In this document: in pieces, positions 15,513-23,612 of the stretch
How positions within the stretch are numbered: the stretch's first letter is position 1
Layout of the letters: every line of letters starts with the position of its first letter
From: Vulcanimicrobiota bacterium
GTDB taxonomy: Bacteria > Vulcanimicrobiota > Xenobia > Xenobiales > JADMJV01
Direction: 5' to 3'
DNA length: 64,000 nt
Assembly: GCA_019637395.1 (NCBI GenBank)
Contig: JAHBVR010000002.1
Coordinates: 443,495 to 507,494, forward strand
Notes under the pieces: model-generated
Told to the model about the DNA's origin: nothing
Databases searched by the model: none
The model's input: only the letters and a program-made list of their open reading frames with translations
Program-made: the position numbers and the translations under genes

Positions 15513-16205
15513 CTATGCGTAGCTGACCCAGCCGGTCCAGTCGAAACCGCGGTAAAAAATTTCCGTCTTGGCAAAGCCTGCCTTGCGCAATAGCTCCCTT
15601 TCGCGCTCCGGACTGAGAAGGGTCAGGCCTGATAGCATCTGCTTTTGAGCCTGGGCCACCAGCTCCGGGTCAGCCCCCGAAGCCAGGGCGAAATCCGCGT
15701 AGCGCTTTTGACTTCTTTCTGCCCCTGGACCTTTCGGGTCGAAGGCGAGATGGGCTGTCACCAGCGGAGCCCGGGTCCGTAGACACGAGCGAACGTGCCG
15801 CAGAGAGCGGAGGCGCGTTCCGTCGTCAGGCAAAAAAGGGAGAGTCAGCAGGCAGGTTGCGCCGTCGAATTCTTCCACGGGTGCTTGAGAAAGCGACGCC
15901 TCGCTCCATTCCACGCGCTCCGTCGCGCCTATGGCGGCCATTCGCTGCTTGGCCCGGGCCAGCATCAAGGGGGAGGAGTCCACCGCTACGAATCTCCAAT
16001 CGGGCTGGAGCCGGGTGAATACCTCCAATTCAGCGCCTCCTCCCGCCCCCAGGACCAGCACTCGCCCGGCCGGTCCCAGGCTCTCCGCCAACAGCACACA
16101 GGCCATGATTTGAAGGGAGCGATAGCCGGGGACGAACCTGGGCGGACCCTCCTCATAAGAACGGACCCATTCGGGATCCTGGAACGGTTCTTCAGCCCTC
16201 TTCAC
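15513..16205 (-). CDS. Class I SAM-dependent methyltransferase
   Basis: The 230-residue protein has motif I VLVLGAGGGAELEVF (about 47-61), motif post-I FVAVDSSPLM and a later strand CLLTLPFLPDD, with the usual Rossmann order. I start at the GTG at 16205 (VKRAEEPFQD), which overlaps the end of the preceding gene by 14 bases, as is normal in this window; a longer frame to 16268 reads through that gene. The substrate is unknown; relatives methylate small molecules, lipids or quinones. It is coupled to the small membrane protein gene upstream. Confidence 0.75.
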   Translation of the reverse strand: MKRAEEPFQDPEWVRSYEEGPPRFVPGYRSLQIMACVLLAESLGPAGRVLVLGAGGGAELEVFTRLQPDWRFVAVDSSPLMLARAKQRMAAIGATERVEWSEASLSQAPVEEFDGATCLLTLPFLPDDGTRLRSLRHVRSCLRTRAPLVTAHLAFDPKGPGAERSQKRYADFALASGADPELVAQAQKQMLSGLTLLSPERERELLRKAGFAKTEIFYRGFDWTGWVSYA

Positions 16206-16554
16206 GCTGGCCGCAGAACATCCAGGTGCAAAAGGCCAGGTAAGCCGACCAGACGAGAAAATAGGCAAGGTTGGTCAGGCCTGTGCTGAGCAAGGTCGCC
16301 GAGGTGGAAGCAGCATGAAAGCCGGTCTGGAAGATAGAAAAGTTTGGCAAAAACAGGCGTGCGCACTGACCGAGCCCTCGGCCTGCCGGATAGACGAGCG
16401 GTTGGCTGCCCGCCAGGTAGATCAGGCCGGCCAGTGGCGCCGCCAGGCTGGGCCGGACCATTTTGTGTAGCGTTCTCAGCAGCGAACAAAACAGCCAGGC
16501 CCCCAGGCACAGGTTCACCAGGGAGGCCAAAAGGAGAAGAGCTTGGAATGCCAT
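16192..16554 (-). CDS. Four-span membrane protein, paralogue of the TM-TPR protein
   Basis: The 120-residue protein is nearly all membrane helices (about 4-26, 36-55, 65-85 and 90-115). It matches the N-terminal half of the protein at 14712-15503, sharing LVNLCLGAWLF versus LNLALGSIVL, a Pro-x-x-Ala segment and AYLAFCTWMFC versus AYAAFCRGLVC at the end, but lacks the TPR part. There is no ribosome binding site; an AT-rich dyad lies upstream. Function unknown. Confidence 0.6.
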   Translation of the reverse strand: MAFQALLLLASLVNLCLGAWLFCSLLRTLHKMVRPSLAAPLAGLIYLAGSQPLVYPAGRGLGQCARLFLPNFSIFQTGFHAASTSATLLSTGLTNLAYFLVWSAYLAFCTWMFCGQREEG

Positions 16555-16561
16555 TTCCGGG

Positions 16562-16583
16562 TTTTCGATAATGAAATATCAAA
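16562..16583. promoter_or_regulatory. AT-rich dyad between divergent membrane-protein and ABC genes
   Basis: TTTTCGATAATGAAATATCA with flanking A residues forms a GATA..TATC dyad between the start at 16554 (minus) and the ABC ATPase gene (plus). A related ATTATCGAGAA lies at 16621-16631. It is likely the control region of both genes. Confidence 0.4.
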
Positions 16584-16634
16584 ATCCTCTGGTGGCTGGA
16601 CAAGGGAGTTTTGAGAACGTATTATCGAGAACTG

Positions 16635-17324
16635 ATGCTGGCCTCAAACCAAGATCGACCTTCATCCCCGGCTTTACGCATGGCGCAGGTGGTGAAAACT
16701 TACCGCGCTTGCGACGGACCCATTCTGCGGATTCCCTCTTTGGAATTGGCCGCCCGGCAGGAATTGGGTTTGAAAGGAAAGAGCGGTAGCGGAAAAAGCA
16801 CTCTCTTAAACTTGATCGCGGGCATTCTCCTGCCGGATAGCGGGAGCATCGAAGTCGACGGGCGGGATATGACCAGGCTGGACGAGGCGGCCCGGGATGG
16901 CTGGCGCGGCCGTCGCATCGGCTATGTTCATCAGTCTTTCCATCTGCTGCCAAGCTTGACGGTCTGGGAGAACTTGTGGGTCGCCGCTGCTCTCAGCGGT
17001 CAGGGGAAAGCGGAGCGAATTGAGTCTTTCTTGGAGCGGCTCGACCTGCAGGACCGCCGTAACTTCAAGCCTTCCCGGTTATCGCTGGGGCAGCAACAGC
17101 GGGTGGCGGTGGCCCGGGCTCTGGTCCACCATCCCATCCTCGTCCTGGCCGACGAGCCCACCGGAAACCTGGACGCCGAGATGGCTCAGACCGCTCTGGA
17201 ATTGTTGCGCTCGATGTGTCGCGAGAGTGGCGCCGCGCTTCTGCTGGTCAGCCACGACCCTGCGATCTTGTCGCAGTTTGAGCATTCTCATGATCTCTCC
17301 GAGTTGAATCAGGCGTGCTCTTAA
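16635..17324 (+). CDS. LolD/MacB-type ABC transporter ATP-binding protein
   Basis: The 229-residue protein has Walker [11 protein letters not shown]-loop [17 protein letters not shown], signature [15 protein letters not shown], Walker [13 protein letters not shown] and H-loop LLVSHDP. The Q-loop sequence and the compact size are typical of the LolD/MacB/FtsE class that serves FtsX-fold permeases. Several starts are possible: ATG at 16635 (used here), ATG at 16680, or TTG at 16611. It overlaps the permease gene by 10 bases. Confidence 0.88.
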   Translation: MLASNQDRPSSPALRMAQVVKTYRACDGPILRIPSLELAARQELGLKGKSGSGKSTLLNLIAGILLPDSGSIEVDGRDMTRLDEAARDGWRGRRIGYVHQSFHLLPSLTVWENLWVAAALSGQGKAERIESFLERLDLQDRRNFKPSRLSLGQQQRVAVARALVHHPILVLADEPTGNLDAEMAQTALELLRSMCRESGAALLLVSHDPAILSQFEHSHDLSELNQACS

Positions 17325-18553
17325 GAGCTCTCTGGCTGGTCACCTGGCGTAGTCTCGAGCAGCACCGGCTGGCGGGTTCCATCACGGCTTTCAGTATCGC
17401 TCTGGCCACTTCTCTGATTCTGACCGTCAGTTCTTTGCAGTTCCAGGCCGTCAAAGTGTTCTCCGGACAAACCGGCGGATATGACGCGGTGCTGGGCGCC
17501 CGAGGCAGCTCCTTGCAACTGGTTTTGTGCAGCCTCTACCACCTGGAGAATTCCCCGGGTAATCTGAGTTGGGACAAGGTTCTGGCCATTCGCCAGGAGC
17601 CGCTGGTCAGCCGCGCCATCCCCTTCGCTCTGGGAGATAACTACCTGGGCTATCGGATCGTGGGAACGCTGAGCGAATATTTTTCCGCTTGGGAGCCGGG
17701 CTTCGCTTTTGCCCAGGGCGGTCCATTCCAGGCGGAGTCTCAGGCCGTGGTCGGCAGTTGGGTGGCACAACGGACCGGCCTGCGCCTGGGGGATCGTTTT
17801 CATCCTTTCCACGGCCTCAATTATGACGCCGGCGCCCAGCATGAGGAAAGCTATCAGGTGGTCGGCATCCTGGAGCCCACCAACACGCCTCAGGACCGCG
17901 TGATTTTTATCCCTCTGGAGGGTGTCTTTCGGATGTCCGGCCATGTTTTGCGCGGCCAGGGTCAAGAGTTTGTCCCCCGGGCCGGACAGCCGATCCCTGA
18001 GGCGGCCCAAGAAGTGAGTGGGGTTTTGCTGAAACTGAAGAGCCCTCAGGCCGGGATGCACCTGGATCAGTTGATCAATCGCCAGGGCCATTCAGCCACC
18101 CTGGCCTGGCCGATAGCCCGCATCGTTTCGGAACTTTTTTTGAGGTTGGAGTGGCTGGTGCAGTTGATGAAGCTGACCACCGTGCTGATTCTGGTGGTAG
18201 CGGCCGCCTCGGTGTCGGCCAGCCTTTGCAATACCTTGCAGGAAAGGCGCAGAGAGTTTGCTATTCTCCGGGCGCTGGGAGCCCGCCGGCTGTTTCTCTC
18301 CGCGGTGATCGGTTTGGAATCGATGCTCATCACTTTGCTGGGAACGTTCGGCGGATTTTGTCTTTACCTGGGGCTGATGTGGCTGGTAACCCGCTGGCTG
18401 CGCTTTCAGACCGGCATCCAGTTCGATCCCTGGGCTCTGCATCCCGGCCTGGTGGCGGTTCCGGCGGGTGCCCTGGCGCTGGGTTTCCTTTCTGGTTTAT
18501 TGCCCACCATGCTGGTCTACCGCCGAACGCTCGCTCCCGACCTGCACGGGTAG
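17315..18553 (+). CDS. MacB/LolC-type FtsX-fold ABC permease
   Basis: The 412-residue protein has span 1 at about 18-40, a periplasmic MacB-PCD-like domain of about 230 residues, and three C-terminal spans (about 288-310, 337-362 and 380-400). The motif LQERRREFAILRALGARRLFL between spans 2 and 3 is the conserved FtsX coupling segment. With the ATPase it forms a four-span-per-subunit mechanotransmission ABC system for lipoproteins, peptides or envelope work. No MacA-like adaptor is next to it. The GTG start overlaps the ATPase gene end. Confidence 0.85.
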   Translation: MLLRALWLVTWRSLEQHRLAGSITAFSIALATSLILTVSSLQFQAVKVFSGQTGGYDAVLGARGSSLQLVLCSLYHLENSPGNLSWDKVLAIRQEPLVSRAIPFALGDNYLGYRIVGTLSEYFSAWEPGFAFAQGGPFQAESQAVVGSWVAQRTGLRLGDRFHPFHGLNYDAGAQHEESYQVVGILEPTNTPQDRVIFIPLEGVFRMSGHVLRGQGQEFVPRAGQPIPEAAQEVSGVLLKLKSPQAGMHLDQLINRQGHSATLAWPIARIVSELFLRLEWLVQLMKLTTVLILVVAAASVSASLCNTLQERRREFAILRALGARRLFLSAVIGLESMLITLLGTFGGFCLYLGLMWLVTRWLRFQTGIQFDPWALHPGLVAVPAGALALGFLSGLLPTMLVYRRTLAPDLHG

Positions 18554-18606
18554 ATGCTCGCAGGTCTTTCCCGAGATCGTCAGTCGCTGGATTTCCCACC
18601 CCCGTT

Positions 18607-18966
18607 TCAGGCCGGCCGCACGACCTCCAGCGGGCCGTGGTCGTCACAGTGCCCAGCGTGCGGATGATGCAGGTGGCCATCGACCAGGTAGCAGAGGTGG
18701 TCGCCGTGAGGCACGGCTTCGTGGCCACAGTTCGGGCCGTGAACATGGTCTTTGGGGTGACCCGAACAAACGTGGTCGGGAGTACAGGCCGCCGGATTCT
18801 TCTCCGAAATTTCGATACTGTGATGCTCCACGGCCGAGTCACCGGTCGGATGATGCAGGTGGCCATCATGCAGATAGTCCACGTGGTCATTGTGTTTTAC
18901 GGCGGTGTGGCCACAGCTCTGGCCGTGCTGGTGATCGTGATGCTGACAGGTTTGCTGATTTGACAT
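18607..18966 (-). CDS. His-rich metal-binding protein with internal repeat
   Basis: In this 119-residue protein about a quarter of the residues are His, with several Cys. Two copies of a unit of about 23 residues are visible: CGHTAVKHNDHVDYLHDGHLHHP (reading from residue 18) and CGHEAVPHGDHLCYLVDGHLHHP (from about residue 79). Such proteins commonly sit beside ArsR/SmtB regulators and probably buffer zinc. The gene begins 11 bases after the ArsR gene ends, with AGGAGAAACC upstream of the ATG, so regulator and buffer are co-transcribed. Confidence 0.75.
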   Translation of the reverse strand: MSNQQTCQHHDHQHGQSCGHTAVKHNDHVDYLHDGHLHHPTGDSAVEHHSIEISEKNPAACTPDHVCSGHPKDHVHGPNCGHEAVPHGDHLCYLVDGHLHHPHAGHCDDHGPLEVVRPA

Positions 18967-18977
18967 GTTGGTTTCTC

Positions 18978-19307
18978 CTAGGTTGAATGTTGGGCGTGAA
19001 CCAGAGCCGAGCGAATCAGATCGCTCACGTGTTCATCCGCCAGAGAATAAAAGATGTGCTTGCCTTCGCGTCTTCGCTCTATCAAGCGCTCGTTTCGCAA
19101 CACTTTGAGACGCTGAGAAATGGTTGAAACTTCCTGTCCAAAGAAGGCGGCCAGGTCGCCCACGCACCGTTCCCCCTCCATCAAGCATTCCATCAGTAAC
19201 AACCGCGCCGGGTCTCCCAGAGCGCGGAACATCGCGGCGGCCTGATCCCTGGCTCGGGTGCCGGCCACCTTGATTTCACCAGCAGAATGACTGCATGCGG
19301 AGTTCAT
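18978..19307 (-). CDS. ArsR/SmtB-family metal-sensing repressor
   Basis: The 109-residue winged-helix protein shows FRALGDPARLLLMECLMEGERCVGDLA (helix 1-3), the recognition helix VSTISQRLKVLRNERLIERRREGKHIFYSL, and a C-terminal helix DEHVSDLIRSALVHAQH whose Asp-x-His...His-x-x-His spacing is that of alpha-5 zinc sites in SmtB/CzrA. A Cys in ERCVGD recalls alpha-3 sites (CVCDL) but only one Cys is present. Zn (or Co/Ni) release from a repressed operator is therefore the likely mode. Operator-like repeats lie directly upstream. Confidence 0.87.
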   Translation of the reverse strand: MNSACSHSAGEIKVAGTRARDQAAAMFRALGDPARLLLMECLMEGERCVGDLAAFFGQEVSTISQRLKVLRNERLIERRREGKHIFYSLADEHVSDLIRSALVHAQHST

Positions 19308-19360
19308 GGTTCATCTGTTCATTTCAACAATCGTTCAAGTGTTGATTCAACCTACATCAC
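19308..19360. promoter_or_regulatory. ArsR operator candidate region
   Basis: The region directly before the ArsR start holds five TTCAA/TTCAT repeats at near-helical spacing and, on the minus strand, the perfect dyad GTTGA-A-TCAAC. SmtB/ArsR boxes are built from TGAA..TTCA half-sites. It lies between the divergent ArsR gene and the small membrane protein gene at 19412, so both may be controlled. Confidence 0.45.
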
Positions 19361-19411
19361 GGAGCAAGAGTTGTCAAGGACCTCAAATCAGGCAAGTCGA
19401 ATCGCCCCATC

Positions 19412-19735
19412 ATGAGAAAGCTCTTTTGGTTTCTGCTGACCGCCTCGGCCTGGGCCGACGAGCCCTCGATGCAACAGGACATTTTGCTGGGGTTCAAGTG
19501 GGCGGTGATCCTGGTGGTGGGAGTCATCGGCGGAATGTGGCTGCTGTTTGCCTTCGTGCAGAAATTTGGTGGAATGGGCGGCGCCCAATGGGGACCGCAC
19601 AAAGTCGAGGATATTGGCCCCATCGATCGTCAGAAATCGAATGCTTTCGCGGCCAGGGAGCGCGAGGCCATGCGTCAGCCTTACGTGGACAACTACCAAT
19701 ATCCGCAAGCGGAAAGTTACGATTTCGGCTCTTGA
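19412..19735 (+). CDS. Small exported/membrane protein, 107 residues
   Basis: It starts with a signal peptide (MRKLFWFLLTASAWA, then DEPS) followed by one strong membrane helix (WAVILVVGVIGGMWLLFAFV, about 30-49) and a polar C-terminal tail rich in Gln and Tyr. No domain is recognised. It is divergent from the zinc-type repressor gene, so its expression may be metal-responsive; it converges with the permease gene, whose last base is one base beyond this stop. Confidence 0.6.
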   Translation: MRKLFWFLLTASAWADEPSMQQDILLGFKWAVILVVGVIGGMWLLFAFVQKFGGMGGAQWGPHKVEDIGPIDRQKSNAFAAREREAMRQPYVDNYQYPQAESYDFGS

Positions 19736-19736
19736 G

Positions 19737-21026
19737 CTAAATCGGTCTGAGCACGTTCTGGCCCAGAACGGCCCAGCTCAGGGCCACCAGCACAAAAGTC
19801 CAGACCCAGAAAAGCGAGTGTAGCGCTAAGGCCTCCGGGCTCTCCTTGACGATCTGACCTACGCAGACGGTATGGGTGCAGGTGGGATCGCAGATGGATT
19901 GTACCTGTCCCAGGCATAGAAAGGCGGCCAGCAAGGCGCTGACCGGTAACAGCTTGCTCTTGATCAGGAGAACCGCCACACCGCTACCCAGGCCATAAAG
20001 CGTTAAGGGGCCCCGGTAGGTGGCCAGCGGGGCCAGCAAGGTGAAGATCAGAATGAACTTCACGGGAGACTGTGGAGCCAGCCAGGCTACGATGGGCCCC
20101 AGTGCTTCTTCACTAAGGGGATGCCGAAAGGCTTCCAGGGCTATGCCCAGGCCGATAAAAAGCACGATCACCGTCGCCACTTCGCGTGTCCCTTCGATCA
20201 AGGCACGGCTCAGGTTGCTCAGGCAGTGGCGAGGTTGGGTGGCCAGGGCACCGTAAAGAAGGGATAGCAGCATGGTGGGCAGGGGCGAGAGGTGCAGCGG
20301 ACCCATCAGAAGCAAGGGTACGACGGGAGTCACCAGCGCCCACCAGGGAAGGGCCGGCGCTGCTTCCGTCTCGACCGGACTGGCCCAGGCAAAGCGCCTT
20401 TCCCGCCGAATCTGAAAGGCCAGGTAGGCCAGGGTGAAAACCGCGAGCAGAGCCAGATAGGGCACGGACAGGCGCAGACAAAGCGCCAGGTCCACCTTGA
20501 AGATATCCATGAAGATCTGTAGAGCCAGCGGATTCACCAGATTTCCCAGGGCCACTCCGAAAAGCATCAGCGTACCGGCCAAACGCGGGCTGTATCCCAC
20601 CGAGATTAAAATGGGCAAGACCAGGTTACCTACCAGCAGGATGGCGGCCACGCCGCTTAAGGAGGTGAAGTTGATGGCCACTACCAGCAACATGCAAATT
20701 CCTTGTCCGGCTTTGCGGTCGCCGGCATACTCCGCAGCTCGGGCCACCAACGCTCGGGTGATGCCTTGCTGAGTGACGAGCTGGGCCAAAGCTCCGCCGA
20801 AGATGGCTGCCACTACCGACCGGGCCATCGCCACACTTCCTTTGCCGAGCACTTCCACGGTCAAGAGTTCTTCAAGTTGGCCGAGCGTCAGTTGCTGATG
20901 GAGCCCGACCAGGGTGGCTACCGACAAACCTAAGCAGGGAAGGGCAAGCATGGCCGGCATCCAGCGGTTAACCATCAGAGCCGAAAAAACCACGAAGAGA
21001 ACCAGAAGCGTGAGAGAGGTTAGCAT
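19737..21026 (-). CDS. Ion-transporter-superfamily permease (GntP/CitM-like)
   Basis: The 429-residue protein has eleven or twelve membrane spans. Features of the GntP/CitMHS superfamily are the glycine-rich segment AAIFGGALAQLVTQQGITRAL (about 70-90), the helical hairpin region FTSLSGVAAILLVGNLVLPIL and the C-terminal SICDPTCTHTVC, which replaces the usual Ser/Gly-rich signature. A carboxylate or gluconate is the usual substrate; given the neighbouring metal genes, a metal-citrate complex is conceivable (inference). I use the ATG at 21026 preceded by GGTGGGG. It is divergent from the TonB receptor gene. Confidence 0.65.
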   Translation of the reverse strand: MLTSLTLLVLFVVFSALMVNRWMPAMLALPCLGLSVATLVGLHQQLTLGQLEELLTVEVLGKGSVAMARSVVAAIFGGALAQLVTQQGITRALVARAAEYAGDRKAGQGICMLLVVAINFTSLSGVAAILLVGNLVLPILISVGYSPRLAGTLMLFGVALGNLVNPLALQIFMDIFKVDLALCLRLSVPYLALLAVFTLAYLAFQIRRERRFAWASPVETEAAPALPWWALVTPVVPLLLMGPLHLSPLPTMLLSLLYGALATQPRHCLSNLSRALIEGTREVATVIVLFIGLGIALEAFRHPLSEEALGPIVAWLAPQSPVKFILIFTLLAPLATYRGPLTLYGLGSGVAVLLIKSKLLPVSALLAAFLCLGQVQSICDPTCTHTVCVGQIVKESPEALALHSLFWVWTFVLVALSWAVLGQNVLRPI

Positions 21027-21071
21027 CAAACCCCACCTGTCGAAATTAAGGGCCTTCTCTTTTGCTGTAGA

Positions 21072-21134
21072 GATGATACTTTCCTATCATTTTACCCCAG
21101 GGGGTGTTTGATAATAATAACTTCTTATCGATAG
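21072..21134. promoter_or_regulatory. Operator candidates between permease and TonB receptor genes
   Basis: Two dyads lie here: ATGATA-CTTTCC-TATCAT (21072-21089, perfect 6-bp arms) and TTTGATAATAATAACTTC followed by TTATCGATAG (21107-21134). Both have the GATA..TATC form seen at 14.6, 14.7 and 16.6 kb. They cover the divergent promoters of the ion permease and the TonB-dependent receptor. Confidence 0.45.
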
Positions 21135-21196
21135 CAGGATGTTTTAGACGAGGCTAAAATTTTTCTGGCTCACGATCCTTGGGAGGTTCTCGTCAC

Positions 21197-23524
21197 TTGT
21201 CTCGATTCTATCTGCTATTCGCCGTGGTGCTGCTGACCGCTCAGGTGTGGGCGGCCGAGATTCAGGGGGATTTGTTGGTTCGGGTGCTCCGGGCCGACAA
21301 CGACAAACCCATCGTGAAGGCCGTGATCCGTCTTCAAGATAAAGGCGGACGCCGCGAAGTCTTGGAAAAACTGACGGATGAGTCAGGTAGGGTTCAGTTC
21401 AACAGTCTGGAGCTGGGCGAATACTACCTGGAAATCTCCCATCCCGAGTATGAGGGAGATCGTAGCCTGGTCAAAATCAATGCCGGGGCTGAAACCAACT
21501 ACTTCACCCTGCTGGACTTGAAAGGCCAGGAGAAGGTCCTTCGCTTCAAGGAAGATCTCTTATTGGTCAACGGCAAGGACCCCAACGATGGGGCAGTCGC
21601 TCGCCGCAATGAAGACTTTGTGCGCACTCAATTGGCGGACCGCAGCTTGCCCGGCATCCTGGCCACCGTCCCCGGCACCGCCAACAACTCCGTGGGCCAG
21701 GTGCATGTTCGCGGGGATCACCGCGCTATCAACTTCTCTTTAGATGGAGTTACCCTGCCGATTGCCCCGTCCAGTTCCACCACCTCTCCCATCGACCCTG
21801 ACTTCATCGATCAGCTCGAATTGCGGACCGGCAGCTACAACGGCAGTCAGAGCGGAGCGGGCGGCATGGTCCTCAACGCCATCACCGATTGGGGAGCGAA
21901 AGAGCCCTTCTTTGAACTACGCCCCAGCCTGGGTAGCCAGGGCACCCAACAGGTAATGCTCAAATTGGGCGGTTCTAACCAGGACCAGACCTTCAGCTAC
22001 CTGGTTGCGGCCAAGACCGGCACTACCGACATGAAGTTCGAACCTCCCAGCCCGACCGACCAGTTGCTCAACAACAAGGGCCAGAATACCAATCTGCTGG
22101 CCCGTTTTCGGGTGCGCGATGAACTGGACGAATGGGGATTGACGCTCTCCCATCAGGCCGGTCTCTACGGTGTCTCCCAAACTCCTCAGAACTTTGCCGC
22201 CGGGGTGCGTCAGACGCAACAGGACATCAATACCTTTGCGCTCGGCAGTTGGAAACGCCGCCTGGACGAGAATTCCGATCTCAACATGTCGCTGGCCTAC
22301 TATCGCTCCCGTCAAACGGTGAATAACAATGGGGTTTTTACTCGCTACCAGGTGTTTGATGAGGCCATCAATCCGGAGCTTGCCGAAGAAGGCCTGCCGG
22401 CCGACCCGACCAACCCGGGCTCTCCCTACCTGCCCACCACCTTGACCGAGTTCCGGCAGTTTCAGCCGGCTTTTCAATACACTCGCCGACTGGGCGATAA
22501 TCATCGAATCGTATTGGGGGGCAACGCCAACTTTATCCATTCCCACCAGGACATCGACATCGTCGACGCCGGCGGAGGCGGCGCCTTACCCGATCAGGCC
22601 TTGCGTTTTCAGGCCCAGGTCGCCCGGGCCGGTTTTTCCGGCGGTTTGTTTTTCAGCCACACTCTACCGATTGTGGACGAGCTGATCCTGAACTATGGGG
22701 TCCGCCTGGACCGCTTCAACGATGGAATCGCAGTGAACACCGGGCAGATCAGCCCCTTTGCCAATCTCGCTTACGCGCCCACCGCCCAGGACGTCTTCCG
22801 ACTTTCTTATCATCGCCTCTTCCAGGCCCCTCCCCTGGAACTCGACCTGGGTTTTTCCAACTCGGTGCTTCCACAGCGGGTGCACCTTTACGAGGCCAGT
22901 TACGAGCACCAATTTGAAGGGGGAGTCACCGCCAAGCTGGCCGCCCTCCACAAAAGCTACCGCGACCAGGTGGACACGGGACAGTTGATCTCGTTATCCA
23001 ACATTCCCCTCTACGCGCCCGTCAACTTCAGCCGCGCCAGCTACGACGGCATCGAACTGAGCGTGAACAGCCACAATAAAACCGGCTTGAACGGCTTTCT
23101 CGGCGCCAACCTCAGCTGGGCCCGGCCGCTCCAGGCCGGCAGCGCCGGAATTCTCAGCCAGTACAATGACCACGACCAGCGCCTTCAACTTACGGCCGGC
23201 CTGTCTCATACCTGGGAAAACGGCCTGACGGTAGCCTCTGACATCTTCTACGGCAGTGGCTTTCCTCAGGACGCGTTGGGTCTTTATAACGCTCAGGGGA
23301 TTTATCCCTACGGCCTCAACCAGCAGCGAATCCCGCGTTTTCTCGCCAACCTCTCGCTCAACTACTGGCCGGTTCGCGAAACCAACAGTGTGGAATATGG
23401 CGGTAGCCTTCAGGTGATCAATCTCTTCGACCAGCGCAACTTGATCAACTTCTTCAGCGACTTTTCCGGCACGCGATTTCATCAGCAGCGGCGCATCCTG
23501 CTGAACGGAATGGTGCGGTTCTAA
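21197..23524 (+). CDS. TonB-dependent outer-membrane receptor with carboxypeptidase-regulatory-like N-domain
   Basis: The 775-residue protein starts at a TTG about ten bases after GGGAGG. After a signal peptide (ending VWAAE) comes a CarboxypepD_reg-like beta domain (about 22-105), a plug domain (about 125-235, with LPGILATVPGTANNS, VHVRGDHRAINFSLDGV and LRTGSYNGSQSGAGGMVL) and a 22-strand-type barrel ending in the aromatic-terminal LNGMVRF expected of outer-membrane proteins. It takes up a large substrate such as a metal chelate. The upstream dyads and the neighbouring metal genes favour metal acquisition. It also shows that the cell has an outer membrane. Confidence 0.88.
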   Translation: MSRFYLLFAVVLLTAQVWAAEIQGDLLVRVLRADNDKPIVKAVIRLQDKGGRREVLEKLTDESGRVQFNSLELGEYYLEISHPEYEGDRSLVKINAGAETNYFTLLDLKGQEKVLRFKEDLLLVNGKDPNDGAVARRNEDFVRTQLADRSLPGILATVPGTANNSVGQVHVRGDHRAINFSLDGVTLPIAPSSSTTSPIDPDFIDQLELRTGSYNGSQSGAGGMVLNAITDWGAKEPFFELRPSLGSQGTQQVMLKLGGSNQDQTFSYLVAAKTGTTDMKFEPPSPTDQLLNNKGQNTNLLARFRVRDELDEWGLTLSHQAGLYGVSQTPQNFAAGVRQTQQDINTFALGSWKRRLDENSDLNMSLAYYRSRQTVNNNGVFTRYQVFDEAINPELAEEGLPADPTNPGSPYLPTTLTEFRQFQPAFQYTRRLGDNHRIVLGGNANFIHSHQDIDIVDAGGGGALPDQALRFQAQVARAGFSGGLFFSHTLPIVDELILNYGVRLDRFNDGIAVNTGQISPFANLAYAPTAQDVFRLSYHRLFQAPPLELDLGFSNSVLPQRVHLYEASYEHQFEGGVTAKLAALHKSYRDQVDTGQLISLSNIPLYAPVNFSRASYDGIELSVNSHNKTGLNGFLGANLSWARPLQAGSAGILSQYNDHDQRLQLTAGLSHTWENGLTVASDIFYGSGFPQDALGLYNAQGIYPYGLNQQRIPRFLANLSLNYWPVRETNSVEYGGSLQVINLFDQRNLINFFSDFSGTRFHQQRRILLNGMVRF

Positions 23525-23612
23525 GTTTTGAAGGTTCTGCGGGTGGGTCACTCGCCCAGCGGCCAACATCCGCCAAAAGGCCCATGCAACCCGCAACGGG
23601 AAACACCACAGC

